A stretch of 64,000 bases of DNA from Phytophthora colocasiae (Eukaryota > Oomycota > Peronosporomycetes > Peronosporales > Peronosporaceae): NCBI GenBank assembly GCA_018806915.1, contig JAGKQI010000078.1:930001-994000 (forward strand), written 5' to 3'. The translations under genes were made by a program, and so were the position numbers. Below are positions 29,519 to 39,251 of the stretch, one piece after another (position 1 is the stretch's first letter; each line of letters opens with the position of its first letter). The notes beneath the pieces are model-generated. The model was not told the DNA's origin. It worked only from the letters and a program-made list of their open reading frames with translations, and did no database searches.

Positions 29519-31890
29519 TTATTTTGTCGCTGTAGGAGGTTGGAGCTGGTTGGATTTAACGTCATTGCCTTCTTCCATTAGCCGTCGGATCTCCGTTGCG
29601 TCACGCTCCATTTTGGCCAAGTAGAAGTTGCCTTGATACGTGACGAAGTCACCTACTTCGACATATGTAAGCAACAGGATTTCGCGGACGTGAGCGGCAC
29701 TAGCGATCAGTGCTTGAAGCATGGTAGTATCTTCAGCAAGACTGGTAGCAGTATTTCGTTTTGAAGTGGCGAGAGTCGACCGCATCAGTCGCAACAAGTC
29801 TTCGTGTTCGATAATGAGAGCTCCTGCCGTTTCCCAGAGAGTCACTGCATCCGGTAGACGCGTTGAACACCTGATCGACGAGTATTTGATAGCGAGATCA
29901 AGTCTCTCGGTGGTCGGCAGTGCTAATTGTTTCCACGCAAGCTCGAAGCGAATACTCCATTGCGGACTCATTGGTACCGGATCCAAGCGGATGACTCCTT
30001 CTCCATCGTCAGTGTTAGCAGTGATGATCGCCTCATCTTCAGCGTCTGGACTGTAGCTGTACCACAACGTTAGGAATTCGACATCCTGTGGAGTTAGCGT
30101 GCATAATTGAGCAAGGAGATCGCTACGCTGGGCTTGGCCGGCCGCTTCACTTTTGGAGACCATAGAGATCGCTCCTCGTCGATTGGTCATGCGGTGTACA
30201 CCGTTGAGGAGGGATTTCCACTTAGCTGAAGCCCCAGCTGCCTCACTCTCGGCAGTGCTGATGACTCTTTGACGATGCAAGTGCGTCGGAATTTGTACGG
30301 TCGGCTCAACGGTGGTCGCTCCTGGTTCTTCACTGCCTTCATCATCGACAAAATAACTTGCGGAGGTAAGAGAGCTACGGAAAGACAAGTCCACTAGATA
30401 CTGGAGATCCAAGTGTCGGTGTAGCTCCCCTCGGAAGTCCCGGTGTGCGTCGTAGGTGCTGTCGTACAGTCGGCGTACTTCGTGTAATAAGAGAGTGTCG
30501 TCTGCTGCAGCCGCAACAAGTTGCTGTTGATGGAAAAGATCGCTGGGGGCCGGCAATGGTTTTTCGGGGGATACTGCAAGAGATGCTAACACAAAGGACA
30601 CTGGTGATCGCTCTAGAGGCACTGATCGCCTGTAGAAGCACTCCCACTCGGCTTTGTCGCATTCTGTTGGAGCAGGAGGTAGTCGAATCGGCTCAAATGC
30701 AGTCAAAGGTGACGAGTCATCTACGTGGAAGTGTCGATGTCGTTCCAGCGCGTCTAAAACCTCCTTGGGGATTGGATACTCGTCCAGAATGGCCTTTGTA
30801 GGCGGTAGAGTTCCGAGACGAGTCGACATGATGTAGCGCACGCGAGGTTCACGCGGTTCACGTTTCGTAGCGACCGTGGCGATATCTTGGATAGCTGTAG
30901 AGGCTACTGGCCGTGATCGAAAGTGGATGGCCTTGTGCTCTTCATCTTCCCCAGCTTTGGCGTCAGTGTCATTACTGATCTCGCTGTGCTTCGGAAACTG
31001 GATGCCTTTTGGCGGTTGAGAAGGTCGTCTATTGTCCGTGTCTTGATCAGTGGTGTCGTTGTCAAGATAGTAATCATTTGCTGAGCTCTTTCGTTGTCGT
31101 GAAATGTCCATTTCGTCGACAACAGTGCGCATCCGAGGGGAGATGATGCTGCTAGCTTTGACTCGGGAGCGTCTTCGGCTGGTGTTTGGGGCGAAGACAG
31201 AGATCGAACGACGTTTACTTACAGCCATCGCAGTCGGAGGAGGCGAAGTGTTTTGTGATGTCAAGTGCAAGGCAGCAGCTCTCATTGCTGCCACCGTCTG
31301 ATCAGTGAGATCGTTAGAAAGCAGTATTACCAGTTCAAGAGCAGAAGACCGCGTACGTATTCAGTGATTTGTGCTGGGATCACTTTTCGCTTAGCATCAA
31401 CGATCAAGCGACTCTGTAGTAATGTCTCCAGTGTGGATATTGGTAGCACACCGGAGTTTTCTCGTTGGGCGTGAAGTTTTTCTAGTCGTTCTTGGAGAGC
31501 TACCAGCTTATCAAGGACTTGATCTTCAACACGCTGGGCAAGCTCACTACAAGAGTTATTACCAAGTTGCTTACCAGATTTTACAGAGATTTACTACTGT
31601 ACCGGTTGAGTTCGTCACTGAAGGAGGGTTCGTACGCTTGGTAACTGGTCCAAGGCGACAACAGAGGCATCTAAAGAAAATCTGTAAGCACTGATACAAT
31701 TTGATTCATGTGTTGGAGTTCATATCCTCACCTGTTTCAGTTCTTCTCGAACCTGGTTGTGTTCTTCCTCAGCGGAAAATGGAGCTTGAAATCCTAGCGG
31801 TGGCCTCTCTGCCTTGTTAGTTGGCTGCTCAATCTCATTTGCCTCCAGCTTGGCACGTAAAGTCCCTCCGAAGCCTTGGTGTTTGCTCAT
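29519..31890 (-). CDS. Unrecognised conserved-looking protein, four exons
   Basis: The proposed model is exon 1 31890-31732 (starts MSKHQGFGGTLRAKL), exon 2 31670-31603, exon 3 31546-31357 and exon 4 31297-29519. Introns are 61, 56 and 59 bp with GT/AG ends; the third has a CTAAC branch site. All junctions keep frame and the product is about 731 residues. Exons 2-3 give a coiled-coil-like helix (ELAQRVEDQVLDKLVALQERLEKL). The large exon has a basic Ser/Arg N-terminal part, then helical regions without motifs I can name. The open frame alone starts at 31285. Alternatively, one missing base near 31349 instead of intron 3 would give a longer helix. Function unknown. Confidence 0.65.
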
Positions 31891-31958
31891 TTCTCAAGCT
31901 TAACGACGGTTCAAAGTCACTTCCAAAGTAAGCTTGTTACTGCTTTAGTTCTAGCTGT

Positions 31959-33671
31959 CTAGTCGTCATGAGCCTTGCCTTGACCTCGCAGAGCTGCCAG
32001 TTGGGCCCCTAGAAGATGACGCTCCTTAATGTAAAGTGTGAGAGCTGTTCCACCAAAGCAAAGTGCCCCCACTGTAACGTGTAAAGCATGTTCCACCAAA
32101 GAAATTGCCTCAGTAGTCAACAATACTCGTTCAGAAGTTGCAGTCACTGCCAGAGAACCGAAAAAAGCGAGCAAAACCAGTCGATCAGGTAGTGATCGAC
32201 GCCAAAACGCAAGACCATTGAGGAATCCATTGCTGCTTTGGGCTTGTGGGGCCACAAGACGGAAATACGAAGCCAGGAACGTCAAGCAGTACACAATACG
32301 GCAAGCCATATTGACACAGTTGGCCAGAATGAGACCGAGAGTTCCCCAGTCGAGTACTTGCATGAACACAAGTGCAGTTGTCGCGTAAATAGCGAAAAAT
32401 ACGCCAAGCAACTTGTTCAGCCGCATCAACTCCTGGTCATCTCCAATAGCATGTACCACAGCTTCAGTGACTCCATTCACACCTAGGAATGGTATGTATA
32501 CGCAGTAGACAGCTAACGCAGCGCCCACACCTTGACGAGCCTTCTCAGCTCCGTACAAAAGAAGCACCAATGTATTGGCGTAGCTGGTTCCAAAGCAGAC
32601 GAACACGAGTCCCACGAGATTCATGAGCTTCAGCAACACTAGCAACAACGTCTGCCCATCGGCTAAGCTCTTCTTCTTGCTCATCGTATCGTCTTTATCA
32701 TCATTCTTCTGCTTCTGAGCAAGTGCAAGCTTGCTGAAGATGGTCTTGGTGGCTTCTTCAATTGGCAGGAAGACAATTCTAGGAACGAGAGAGCCCAAAT
32801 TCGACACCAGGCCGTAAACTCCCATGTGCTCCAGTGACGCAAAACCCGTCAGCACCCATTTGTCTCCTTCTGCCAGCAGATACTTCACTCCACTCTGCAC
32901 ACTTAGCGGGATTAATAGCGTCAAAAGCTCTTGATGACACCAATCTGCATCTCCCTCCGGTTTAGCAGGTAGTAACTGCATCATTTTCGTCAACGCGAAA
33001 TTCCCCTCTCCACTCAAATTTCCATTAATCCTTCGCCAAAAGAAGCCCACGAACATCACCAGCAACGTTAGAGCATACGACAACTCTGCGATTCCGTACG
33101 CCGTCAAGCTCAAGTCGAGCACGACGACACCGATATACTGCACCGCTGCTCGAACCAAGAAGGCGGCACTTTGAGCTGCCACTTGCCAACTCACCAGTAC
33201 ACTGGCATGAGCTAATACGAACATAGGCTCCGCCAATGCTTCGACCATTGCAGCCCCGCAGTACATGGCTAGAACAGTCGAGTATCCCGTTAGTGGTTCG
33301 TCGTCTTTTGATGAATTCCAATTCGCTGAATACGCGAGCACCAGCCCAGCCACAGCCCAGCTAATTGCTGTCGACAACCATGCAACGTTTACAAACTGTT
33401 GTATGTGTGTTTTACCATTGGCAGAGGGTCGGGAGTCGAGCGAAGGCATCCGTAAGAATGCCAAACGGAATCCGTCACGTAAAAGGAAGATGGAGGCCAA
33501 AGCCAATTCCAACCGTACAGTCACGGCGCCTGTCACATTGAGGTGCAATTTACGCAGCACAAAAGAGTTGGCAGCGAAAGTTAACAGGCGCTGAAGGAAG
33601 CGGTAGGAACCGCCACGCACAGCTCGAGACAGAACTCCAGTTGCAGAGCTCATTTTGGACTGACGTGGCAT
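31959..33671 (-). CDS. RFT1: RFT1-like lipid-oligosaccharide transporter of N-glycosylation
   Basis: 570 residues, polytopic membrane protein of the RFT1/MOP flippase type. Recognisable segments: the start region GVLSRAVRGGSYRFLQRLLTF, NSFVLRKLHLNVTGAVTVRLEL, FLREGFRLA-like LLRDGFRLAFLR, LLAEGDKWVL and YGLVSNLGSLVPRIVFLPIEE. RFT1 acts in the ER membrane and is needed for Man5GlcNAc2-PP-dolichol to reach the lumenal side. Single exon, ATG at 33671. Its stop lies 69 bp from the start of the four-exon gene on the same strand. It is divergent from the GH3 gene. Confidence 0.9.
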   Translation of the reverse strand: MPRQSKMSSATGVLSRAVRGGSYRFLQRLLTFAANSFVLRKLHLNVTGAVTVRLELALASIFLLRDGFRLAFLRMPSLDSRPSANGKTHIQQFVNVAWLSTAISWAVAGLVLAYSANWNSSKDDEPLTGYSTVLAMYCGAAMVEALAEPMFVLAHASVLVSWQVAAQSAAFLVRAAVQYIGVVVLDLSLTAYGIAELSYALTLLVMFVGFFWRRINGNLSGEGNFALTKMMQLLPAKPEGDADWCHQELLTLLIPLSVQSGVKYLLAEGDKWVLTGFASLEHMGVYGLVSNLGSLVPRIVFLPIEEATKTIFSKLALAQKQKNDDKDDTMSKKKSLADGQTLLLVLLKLMNLVGLVFVCFGTSYANTLVLLLYGAEKARQGVGAALAVYCVYIPFLGVNGVTEAVVHAIGDDQELMRLNKLLGVFFAIYATTALVFMQVLDWGTLGLILANCVNMACRIVYCLTFLASYFRLVAPQAQSSNGFLNGLAFWRRSLPDRLVLLAFFGSLAVTATSERVLLTTEAISLVEHALHVTVGALCFGGTALTLYIKERHLLGAQLAALRGQGKAHDD

Positions 33672-34193
33672 GGATTTGTTATGTTGCGCAACTTAATGTT
33701 GTGCAACTTATACAGAAGTAATCAACTTCAGCGATGTAGGCTGGTGTATGATCTGTTTACCGAGTTGGGGGACTGAGTTGAGGATAGAGATTTGTTGCGT
33801 ACAATTGACCGATTGAAAGCATTCGCTGTGTAGCGAACTCTACAGTAGTAAACGAACTACCTGTAGCATCGATAGCTTTACCATGAGAAGGAAAGCAGAG
33901 TTCAATAACCTAGAGAACAATCGGTAACTTTGCACCTCAAGTCACTGATAAGTCATTGAGCTCTCAGCATCAGTTCCAGTAGATTACTCCTGTCTTGCAC
34001 TCCAAATCATCAACACAACACAACGTTAAGACTATCCTACACGGAGTGATAACCAGTCAGCCCGACTCCTGTCTCATTTTCCATCCCGGGATGCACCAAG
34101 CCGAACGCTGGTGGCATCAACGTTCGGCTTGACGAGTTATTCGTTCATTATCAATCTTCCGCTCGCCCCCACGATCACTCTCCCTCCGCAGCT
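33672..34193. other. Divergent promoter region RFT1 / GH3
   Basis: 522 bp. Near RFT1 there is a 15-bp tandem duplication around GTTGCGCAAC (33687-33717). Near GH3 there is an Inr match. No gene seen. Confidence 0.5.
34072..34087 (+). promoter_or_regulatory. Inr-like core promoter of the GH3 gene
   Basis: TCTCATTTTCCATCCC fits the oomycete initiator pattern TCATTYYNCAW. It lies about 107 bp before the ATG at 34194. Confidence 0.5.
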
Positions 34194-36515
34194 ATGGTTC
34201 CTCCTCTGTTGCTTCTCACTGCAAGCTTGGTGGTTGCGTCCGTCAAGGCTGAGATCCCGCGTGCTTGTGTCGGTGAAGAGAACCAGAAATTCCCATTCTG
34301 CAACACTTCGTTGTCGACGATGGAGCGCGTAGAAGACCTTTTGTCGCGTTTACCGCTGGACGAGAAGGCCATCCTTCTCACCGCTCGTGCAAGTCCACGC
34401 GGCAACATGAGCAGCATCGGCTTACCGGAATACAATTGGGGTGCCAATTGCGTGCATGGAGTCCAGTCTACATGCGGTACCAATTGCCCGACATCATTCC
34501 CGAACCCGGTGAACCTGGGAGCGATTTTCGATCCAAACGCCGTGCGTGAAATGGCTCAAGTCATTGGCTGGGAGCTACGTGGACTGTGGCTCGAAGGAGC
34601 GAGAGAAAACTACAAGGCAGGCCCTCATCTGGGTCTGGACTGTTGGTCTCCGAACATCAACATTAACAGAGATCCTCGATGGGGACGCAACACGGAAACT
34701 CCGTCGGAAGACCCACTGGTTAACAGTAAGTACGGTGTGGCATACACACAAGGTCTGCAGTACGGCAAAGGTGAAGACCCGCGATACCTTCAAGCTGTGG
34801 TAACACTCAAACACTACATCGCTTATTCGTACGAGAACTACGGAGGTGGCAACCGTAAGGAATTCGATGCCATCGTGTCGCCGTACGACTTTGCAGACAC
34901 TTATTTCCCCGCTTTTCGATCGTCTATCGTCGACGGTAAGGCCAAGGGAGTCATGTGCTCGTACAACAGTATCAATGGCGTCCCGACGTGTGCCAACAAC
35001 GCTTTGGAGAACGACCTACTACGGAACAAACTGGGCTTTGACGGCTACATCACCAGTGACTCAGGAGCAATTGAAGCCATATCCGACAGACACCACTACG
35101 TTGCCACTCGCTGCGAAGCTGCTCGGATTGCGATCCTTGCTGGAACGGATGTGAACAGTGGCTGGCTGTTTGGATACATTAAATGCTTACCAGGTCTTGT
35201 CCGAAGCAACCTACTCTCGGAAAAAGCGCTGGACGATGCGCTGCGTCACACGTTGAAGCTTCGCTTTGAATTGGGTCTTTTTGACCCTATTGAGGATCAA
35301 CCGTACTGGAAAGTCAAGCCGTCTGATGTCAACACAGTCGAGGCCAAGCAGTTAAGTCTCGATCTCGCTAGAAAATCCATCGTTCTGCTGCAGAATAACA
35401 ACTCAGTGTTGCCGTTGCAAAAGGGGGTGAAACTCGCAGTCTTGGGTCCACACGCTCAAGCCAAACGGGGACTGATCGGCAACTACCTGGGTCAAATGTG
35501 TCATGGAGATTACAATGAAGTAGGGTGTATCCAGACTCCGCTCGAGGCTGTCACAGCTACAAACGGCGTTGTTAGTACATCGTTTGCTTTGGGCTGTAAC
35601 ATATCTGGCAACTCAACTGCTGGCTTTGATGAAGCAGTGAAAGTAACTCAAGAGGCAGATGCGGCCGTATTGTTCCTCGGCATCGACGAAACGATCGAGG
35701 CGGAAGTGAATGATCGCAATGATATCAACCTACCAGCCATTCAGATGCAACTCCTGCAGCGTATCCGAGCGGTAGGTAAGCCAGTGGTTGTGGTGCTCAT
35801 TAACGGTGGCGTATTGGGGGCCGAAGACATCATCTTGCAGACGGATGCACTCGTTGAGGCTTTCTATCCCGGTTTCTTTGGCGCTCAAGCTATGGCTGAT
35901 GTACTGTTTGGTTATACCAACCCTGGTGGGAAACTTCCAGTAACTATGTACCGTTCGGACTACGTTACCAGCATCGATATGAAGAGTATGAACATGACTG
36001 CAGCGCCTGGTCGTTCATATCGATACTTCAAGGGAGAACCAGTGTTCCCGTTCGGCTGGGGACTCAGCTACACTACCTTCTCACTGGCCAGTTCCGGTTC
36101 TAATGCTGATGTTGCGGTATCGAAGACTTCAAATGCGACGATCTCTGTGGAGCTTACCAATACAGGTTCTGTATCTGGTGATGAAGTTGTATTCGCGTAC
36201 TTCCGTCCCGTTACTACGGGAGCTACAGGACCTGCCACGTTACTGAACCAGCAGTTGTTCGACTACCGCCGAGTGAGCTTGAAGCCCACAGAGAAAACTT
36301 TTCTCTGTGGGCTTCAAGCTCACTGCGACTTTTCTCAGAAAAGTCAAATGAGTTTTACAGTTCAACGCAGTACACTGGCGCTAGTTGACGAGCAAGGGAA
36401 CTTGGTGAGTTTCCCTGGGTCGTACGAAATTATCGTCACGAACGGCGTCCACGAGCGCCAGACGTTCCGAGTTCAAGTTGACGGCGAACCAGAAATCATT
36501 CGAGCCCACGTTTAG
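34194..36515 (+). CDS. Secreted glycoside hydrolase family 3 (beta-xylosidase/beta-glucosidase-like)
   Basis: 773 residues with a signal peptide (about 1-19). The GH3 N-terminal barrel contains GLPEYNWGANCVHG, SPNININRDPRWGRN-type motifs, VTLKHYIAYS, VMCSYNSINGVP and the nucleophile loop GYITSDSGAI (Asp289). The second domain (FLGIDETIEAEVNDR) and a C-terminal fibronectin-III-like domain follow. The WGANCVHG and YTQGLQ features point to the plant/fungal beta-xylosidase branch, so plant-wall degradation is likely. In the C-terminal domain, residues about 702-716 come from a 45-bp in-frame palindromic insertion (see repeat). The catalytic region is intact. Confidence 0.93.
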   Translation: MVPPLLLLTASLVVASVKAEIPRACVGEENQKFPFCNTSLSTMERVEDLLSRLPLDEKAILLTARASPRGNMSSIGLPEYNWGANCVHGVQSTCGTNCPTSFPNPVNLGAIFDPNAVREMAQVIGWELRGLWLEGARENYKAGPHLGLDCWSPNININRDPRWGRNTETPSEDPLVNSKYGVAYTQGLQYGKGEDPRYLQAVVTLKHYIAYSYENYGGGNRKEFDAIVSPYDFADTYFPAFRSSIVDGKAKGVMCSYNSINGVPTCANNALENDLLRNKLGFDGYITSDSGAIEAISDRHHYVATRCEAARIAILAGTDVNSGWLFGYIKCLPGLVRSNLLSEKALDDALRHTLKLRFELGLFDPIEDQPYWKVKPSDVNTVEAKQLSLDLARKSIVLLQNNNSVLPLQKGVKLAVLGPHAQAKRGLIGNYLGQMCHGDYNEVGCIQTPLEAVTATNGVVSTSFALGCNISGNSTAGFDEAVKVTQEADAAVLFLGIDETIEAEVNDRNDINLPAIQMQLLQRIRAVGKPVVVVLINGGVLGAEDIILQTDALVEAFYPGFFGAQAMADVLFGYTNPGGKLPVTMYRSDYVTSIDMKSMNMTAAPGRSYRYFKGEPVFPFGWGLSYTTFSLASSGSNADVAVSKTSNATISVELTNTGSVSGDEVVFAYFRPVTTGATGPATLLNQQLFDYRRVSLKPTEKTFLCGLQAHCDFSQKSQMSFTVQRSTLALVDEQGNLVSFPGSYEIIVTNGVHERQTFRVQVDGEPEIIRAHV
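36272..36345. repeat. Two adjoining perfect hairpins inside the GH3 coding sequence
   Basis: 36272-36297 and 36299-36324 are perfect 26-bp inverted arms with one C between them. Immediately after, 36327-36335 and 36337-36345 are perfect 9-bp arms (GACTTTTCT / AGAAAAGTC) with one C between. The segment 36297-36341 (45 bp, 15 codons) looks added: removing it joins GAGAAA to AGTCAAATG and gives a normal GH3 C-terminal reading. Confidence 0.85.
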
Positions 36516-36958
36516 TCGATACGGAACGGGTGGATGTTAACGAATCGAGGAAGTAAGCAGGAAGGAAATTGAAGTTGATTAACTGGTTATTCCTAGGAAG
36601 TACTAGTAAGAAGTACCAGGTAGTTTTAGAATCTTGAGATAGAATCACACAGATGAGAAATCCACTAACTAGTTAATCAACTCATTTTCTTCTTATTATT
36701 CCTAGGAAGTAAGCAAGATACCATCCACCCACAATGGGGTTGTTCTTCGAACAGCAAAATGATTTCGTCCGGATAATCCGGATAAGGATCTGACTATCTT
36801 CGTTTATACTCTACAGTTAAGATCTTCAACATCCAAAACGTGAGGCCGATTCTTCTTCTCCAATGTTAGCAGATCAATAAATCTGGTCGAATTTCAAATG
36901 GACCCTTTGATGACGCGATGGTTTGTCAAGAGTACACTTCGATCTTCAATTCCACTTT
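36516..36958. other. Intergenic with an inverted repeat
   Basis: GTTGATTAACTGGTT (36574-36588) and its inverse AACTAGTTAATCAAC (36667-36681) match at 14 of 15 positions. The motif TTCCTAGGAAGTA occurs twice. From about 36750 the sequence is homologous to 51970 onwards (start of the duplicated block). No gene seen. Confidence 0.5.
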
Positions 36959-36974
36959 GCTCATTCTCGAAGTT
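36959..36974 (+). promoter_or_regulatory. Inr-like core promoter of secreted Thr/Lys-rich gene, copy 1
   Basis: GCTCATTCTCGAAGTT, 33 bp before the ATG. It fits the GCTCATTYY start of the oomycete Inr, and copy 2 (52190) fits better. Confidence 0.55.
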
Positions 36975-37006
36975 GCCTTCTACACCGAACTACCAACACC
37001 TTCGCT

Positions 37007-37663
37007 ATGAAAACTTCCTTCTCTTTCCTCGCTATCATGGCTATGCTCGTTGTAGCTTCCCTCAGCGTCCCCGGCACACTGGCTGACCAAATGTCCGTGA
37101 ATTCTGTCGACGAGGATCTGTCTTGGGCTCCGAGACGTGTTCTGGGCCAAGCTCCAGCAGCGACCCCAGCGTCCACTACGACGAGCAGCTCGACGGCGAC
37201 ACCTTCCCCCACCAAGACCAACCAACCGAAATCTACGCCTGCCTCTACGACCACGAGAAGTTCCAACGTGACTCCAGTACCAGTGAAACCCAAGGTGACA
37301 CCAGCGGCGACCAAACCGAAGCCCACTCCAGCTGCAACCAAGGGGAAGGCGGCATCATCCAGCAACTCGCACAAACAGAAGGATACGCCGACTAAGCCCA
37401 AGCCTAAGCCGACGCCTGCGTCGACTACCAACAAGGGCAAACCGAAAGCGACCCCAAGTGCCACGAAACCCACCAGTCCAAAGACAACAGCAACGCCGAC
37501 GGTTGCGAACAAGGGGTCGAGTCCAGTCCAGCAGAAGCACCGTAACCTGCGAGTGAAGATGCCAGGGGCTAGTTCTGCCACCGTTCAGCAACAGCAACAG
37601 CAACACCAGAAGCCTCCCCCTCACCCCAAGAAGACGCCGAAGACTGGGAACAAACACTACTAG
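37007..37663 (+). CDS. Secreted Thr/Lys/Pro-rich low-complexity protein, copy 1
   Basis: 218 residues from the ATG at 37007. Residues 1-26 are a clear signal peptide (MKTSFSFLAIMAMLVVASLS ...). A dibasic APRRVLGQ at 41-48 could be a Kex2-type cleavage site. The rest is mucin-like: repeats of TPA, KPT, ATKPK, Ser/Thr runs suited to O-glycosylation, then a Gln run and a basic Lys/His/Pro tail. No enzyme motif and no exact RXLR. An extracellular or wall-associated role is an inference. Nearly identical to copy 2 at 52238-52894. A 3' fragment lies at 44476-44706. Confidence 0.8.
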   Translation: MKTSFSFLAIMAMLVVASLSVPGTLADQMSVNSVDEDLSWAPRRVLGQAPAATPASTTTSSSTATPSPTKTNQPKSTPASTTTRSSNVTPVPVKPKVTPAATKPKPTPAATKGKAASSSNSHKQKDTPTKPKPKPTPASTTNKGKPKATPSATKPTSPKTTATPTVANKGSSPVQQKHRNLRVKMPGASSATVQQQQQQHQKPPPHPKKTPKTGNKHY

Positions 37664-38507
37664 ACTGGTGTTCCAAGATACCCACTCTGCTGCAATCAAG
37701 TACTGGCGACACATCGGAATGACGACGGTAGACTCGGACGGTAGCTATTCTTCTTTCTTGTCTTTGACACTTTCTTCAGGAGTTGCTGCATTGAATTCTT
37801 CCATGAACGTACTGTATTATCTTTGATCTCTTTATCGGTTGCGTTTCCTCATGATAGCGGACTGTGTTTCCAACGAATTTATAGTATAGCATTAGACGTT
37901 CATACAATGTATTATATAATACATGTACCGGTAGCAAATTTTACTGAGAAACGAGATGAAGAAACGAAGTTGAAGATCATCCAAGGACACTTCGGCGGAG
38001 CCAGGCGGTTGCTGTGAGTCGCCAATTTCGGAGCTTGACACACCACGATCAGGCAAAAAGACCAGTCAAACAAATTCCAATACTAGTGCGATAGATCAAG
38101 TTACCTCTAATATTGAAGAGACACGGTATTTTTGACTACCGGTACAAATAAATAGTAGCGGCAATTCTAGACTCATACGTTTCTGAATGCCGATACTATT
38201 TTCTAGTGAGTAGCCATCTACTTTCTTAAACTTTAATCGTACTTCTCCTTTTTCACCTTTCTACCCTGACTTCCTTCAACTTGCGCCTAAGTTCTCCGCA
38301 ACAAACACAACACAAGCGGAATTGTAGATCACTATGGACGAAAGCCATTTAGTAAACTGTGATGATGTTTCAACAGCTGATTGTGTAGCAAAAAATGGGA
38401 CGTCTCGCAATCCTTCCTTTAAAGTTTACAAGACACTGCACACACAGCATACCTGTGCAAGTATCGCACCAGTCTTCATACAGCTCCCTATCAGTGGCCC
38501 TGGAAGC
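37664..38507. other. Spacer in duplicated block A
   Basis: Holds the 3' region of the preceding gene, then a junction near 37985. There, sequence shared with 44970-45020 jumps to a 50-bp piece (CTTCGGCGGAGCCAGGCGG ...) also found near 50010 and inverted near 45330, in the outer parts of the palindrome arms. It is a deletion relic of the transporter flank. No gene seen. Confidence 0.55.
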
Positions 38508-38523
38508 TCCTCATTTCGCAAAA
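38508..38523 (+). promoter_or_regulatory. Inr-like core promoter of RXLR-like gene, copy 1
   Basis: TCCTCATTTCGCAAAA fits TCATTYYNCAW, 26 bp before the ATG. Confidence 0.55.
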
Positions 38524-38548
38524 TCCCCAGTACGAGCCAGTATCAAAG

Positions 38549-39115
38549 ATGCGTCTATCGGTTATTCTGCTACTGGCGACCTCCTTCGCTCTCTCCGTCG
38601 ATACATGCACATGTGCTAATGTTCAAGCAATCGATGGAATCACTGAGGGTAGTCGAACGTTCCTCCGTGGCCTGGATAGTGTGGATGATAATGACGACTC
38701 CGAAGAAGAGAGAGGTATCAAGAAGTTCCCAACACTGGAGAAGCTCAAGAATCTACGGAAGGTCGAGCGAATCAAGGAAATTAAAGAGGCGTTGGCGCTA
38801 GCGAAAATTGAAGTAAAAGCTGCAGCTGAAGCCGCGGCGAAAGCTGCCAAAGCCCAGAAAGTCGCGGCGATTTCAGAACAACTGGATGACGCTACGGTTC
38901 AGAAGATTCTGAAAGACCCCGAGGTCAAGAACGCGGTTTTCGGTACATGGCACCAAGCCAAACTGCATCCCAACTTGTTTTCGATGCGTTTGCTCTGCCA
39001 GGTAAGTATACTGCTGCCAAATGGGACGGAATTGCGAATGGCTACCTCGATTATGCCACGAAAATGGCACTGGCTGCAGCTAAAGCCACGTAAACGCAGG
39101 TTCAGCTACCGGTAA
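38549..39115 (+). pseudogene. RXLR/dEER-like secreted effector, copy 1, frameshifted
   Basis: ATG at 38549, signal peptide, then SRTFLRG and an EEER patch like copy 2 (54262-54804). The two are close until about 38968. There copy 1 has lost one base in a short C run (CATCCCAAC against the paralog's GACCCCCAA). The frame then changes and the WY-like C-terminal helices are lost, although the DNA beyond still matches. The protein as written is about 188 residues with an unrelated tail. A sequencing error in the homopolymer is possible. Confidence 0.75.
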
Positions 39116-39157
39116 CGTAAAAATATGAATTGATTTTGGGAATATCGTTCGAGAAAT

Positions 39158-39251
39158 TTAAGTTTCTAACCCGTAAGTAGAGTCCCACCACTCGATATTG
39201 AATTGTGTTGGCTTTAGATTAGTCGTACAGTCGATTGTTTGTTGGAGAATG
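39158..39251 (-). pseudogene. 3' end of an LRR membrane-protein gene, piece 1
   Basis: Homologous to the last about 30 codons of the LRR gene at 54864-57074 (stop at 39158). It is cut at 39251 by the copia element. The target GAATG is duplicated and the gene fragment continues at 44124. Confidence 0.8.

Noticed and set aside
36574..36681. Inverted repeat downstream of GH3 as a MITE
   Set aside because: Only about 15 bp of inverted match and no target-site duplication could be found, so it is recorded as a simple inverted repeat.
36961..37581. Minus-strand open frame over the secreted Thr/Lys-rich gene (and its twin at 52192-52812)
   Set aside because: Val/Gly/Leu-rich reverse reading of a low-complexity gene; it is open only because the sense strand is biased.
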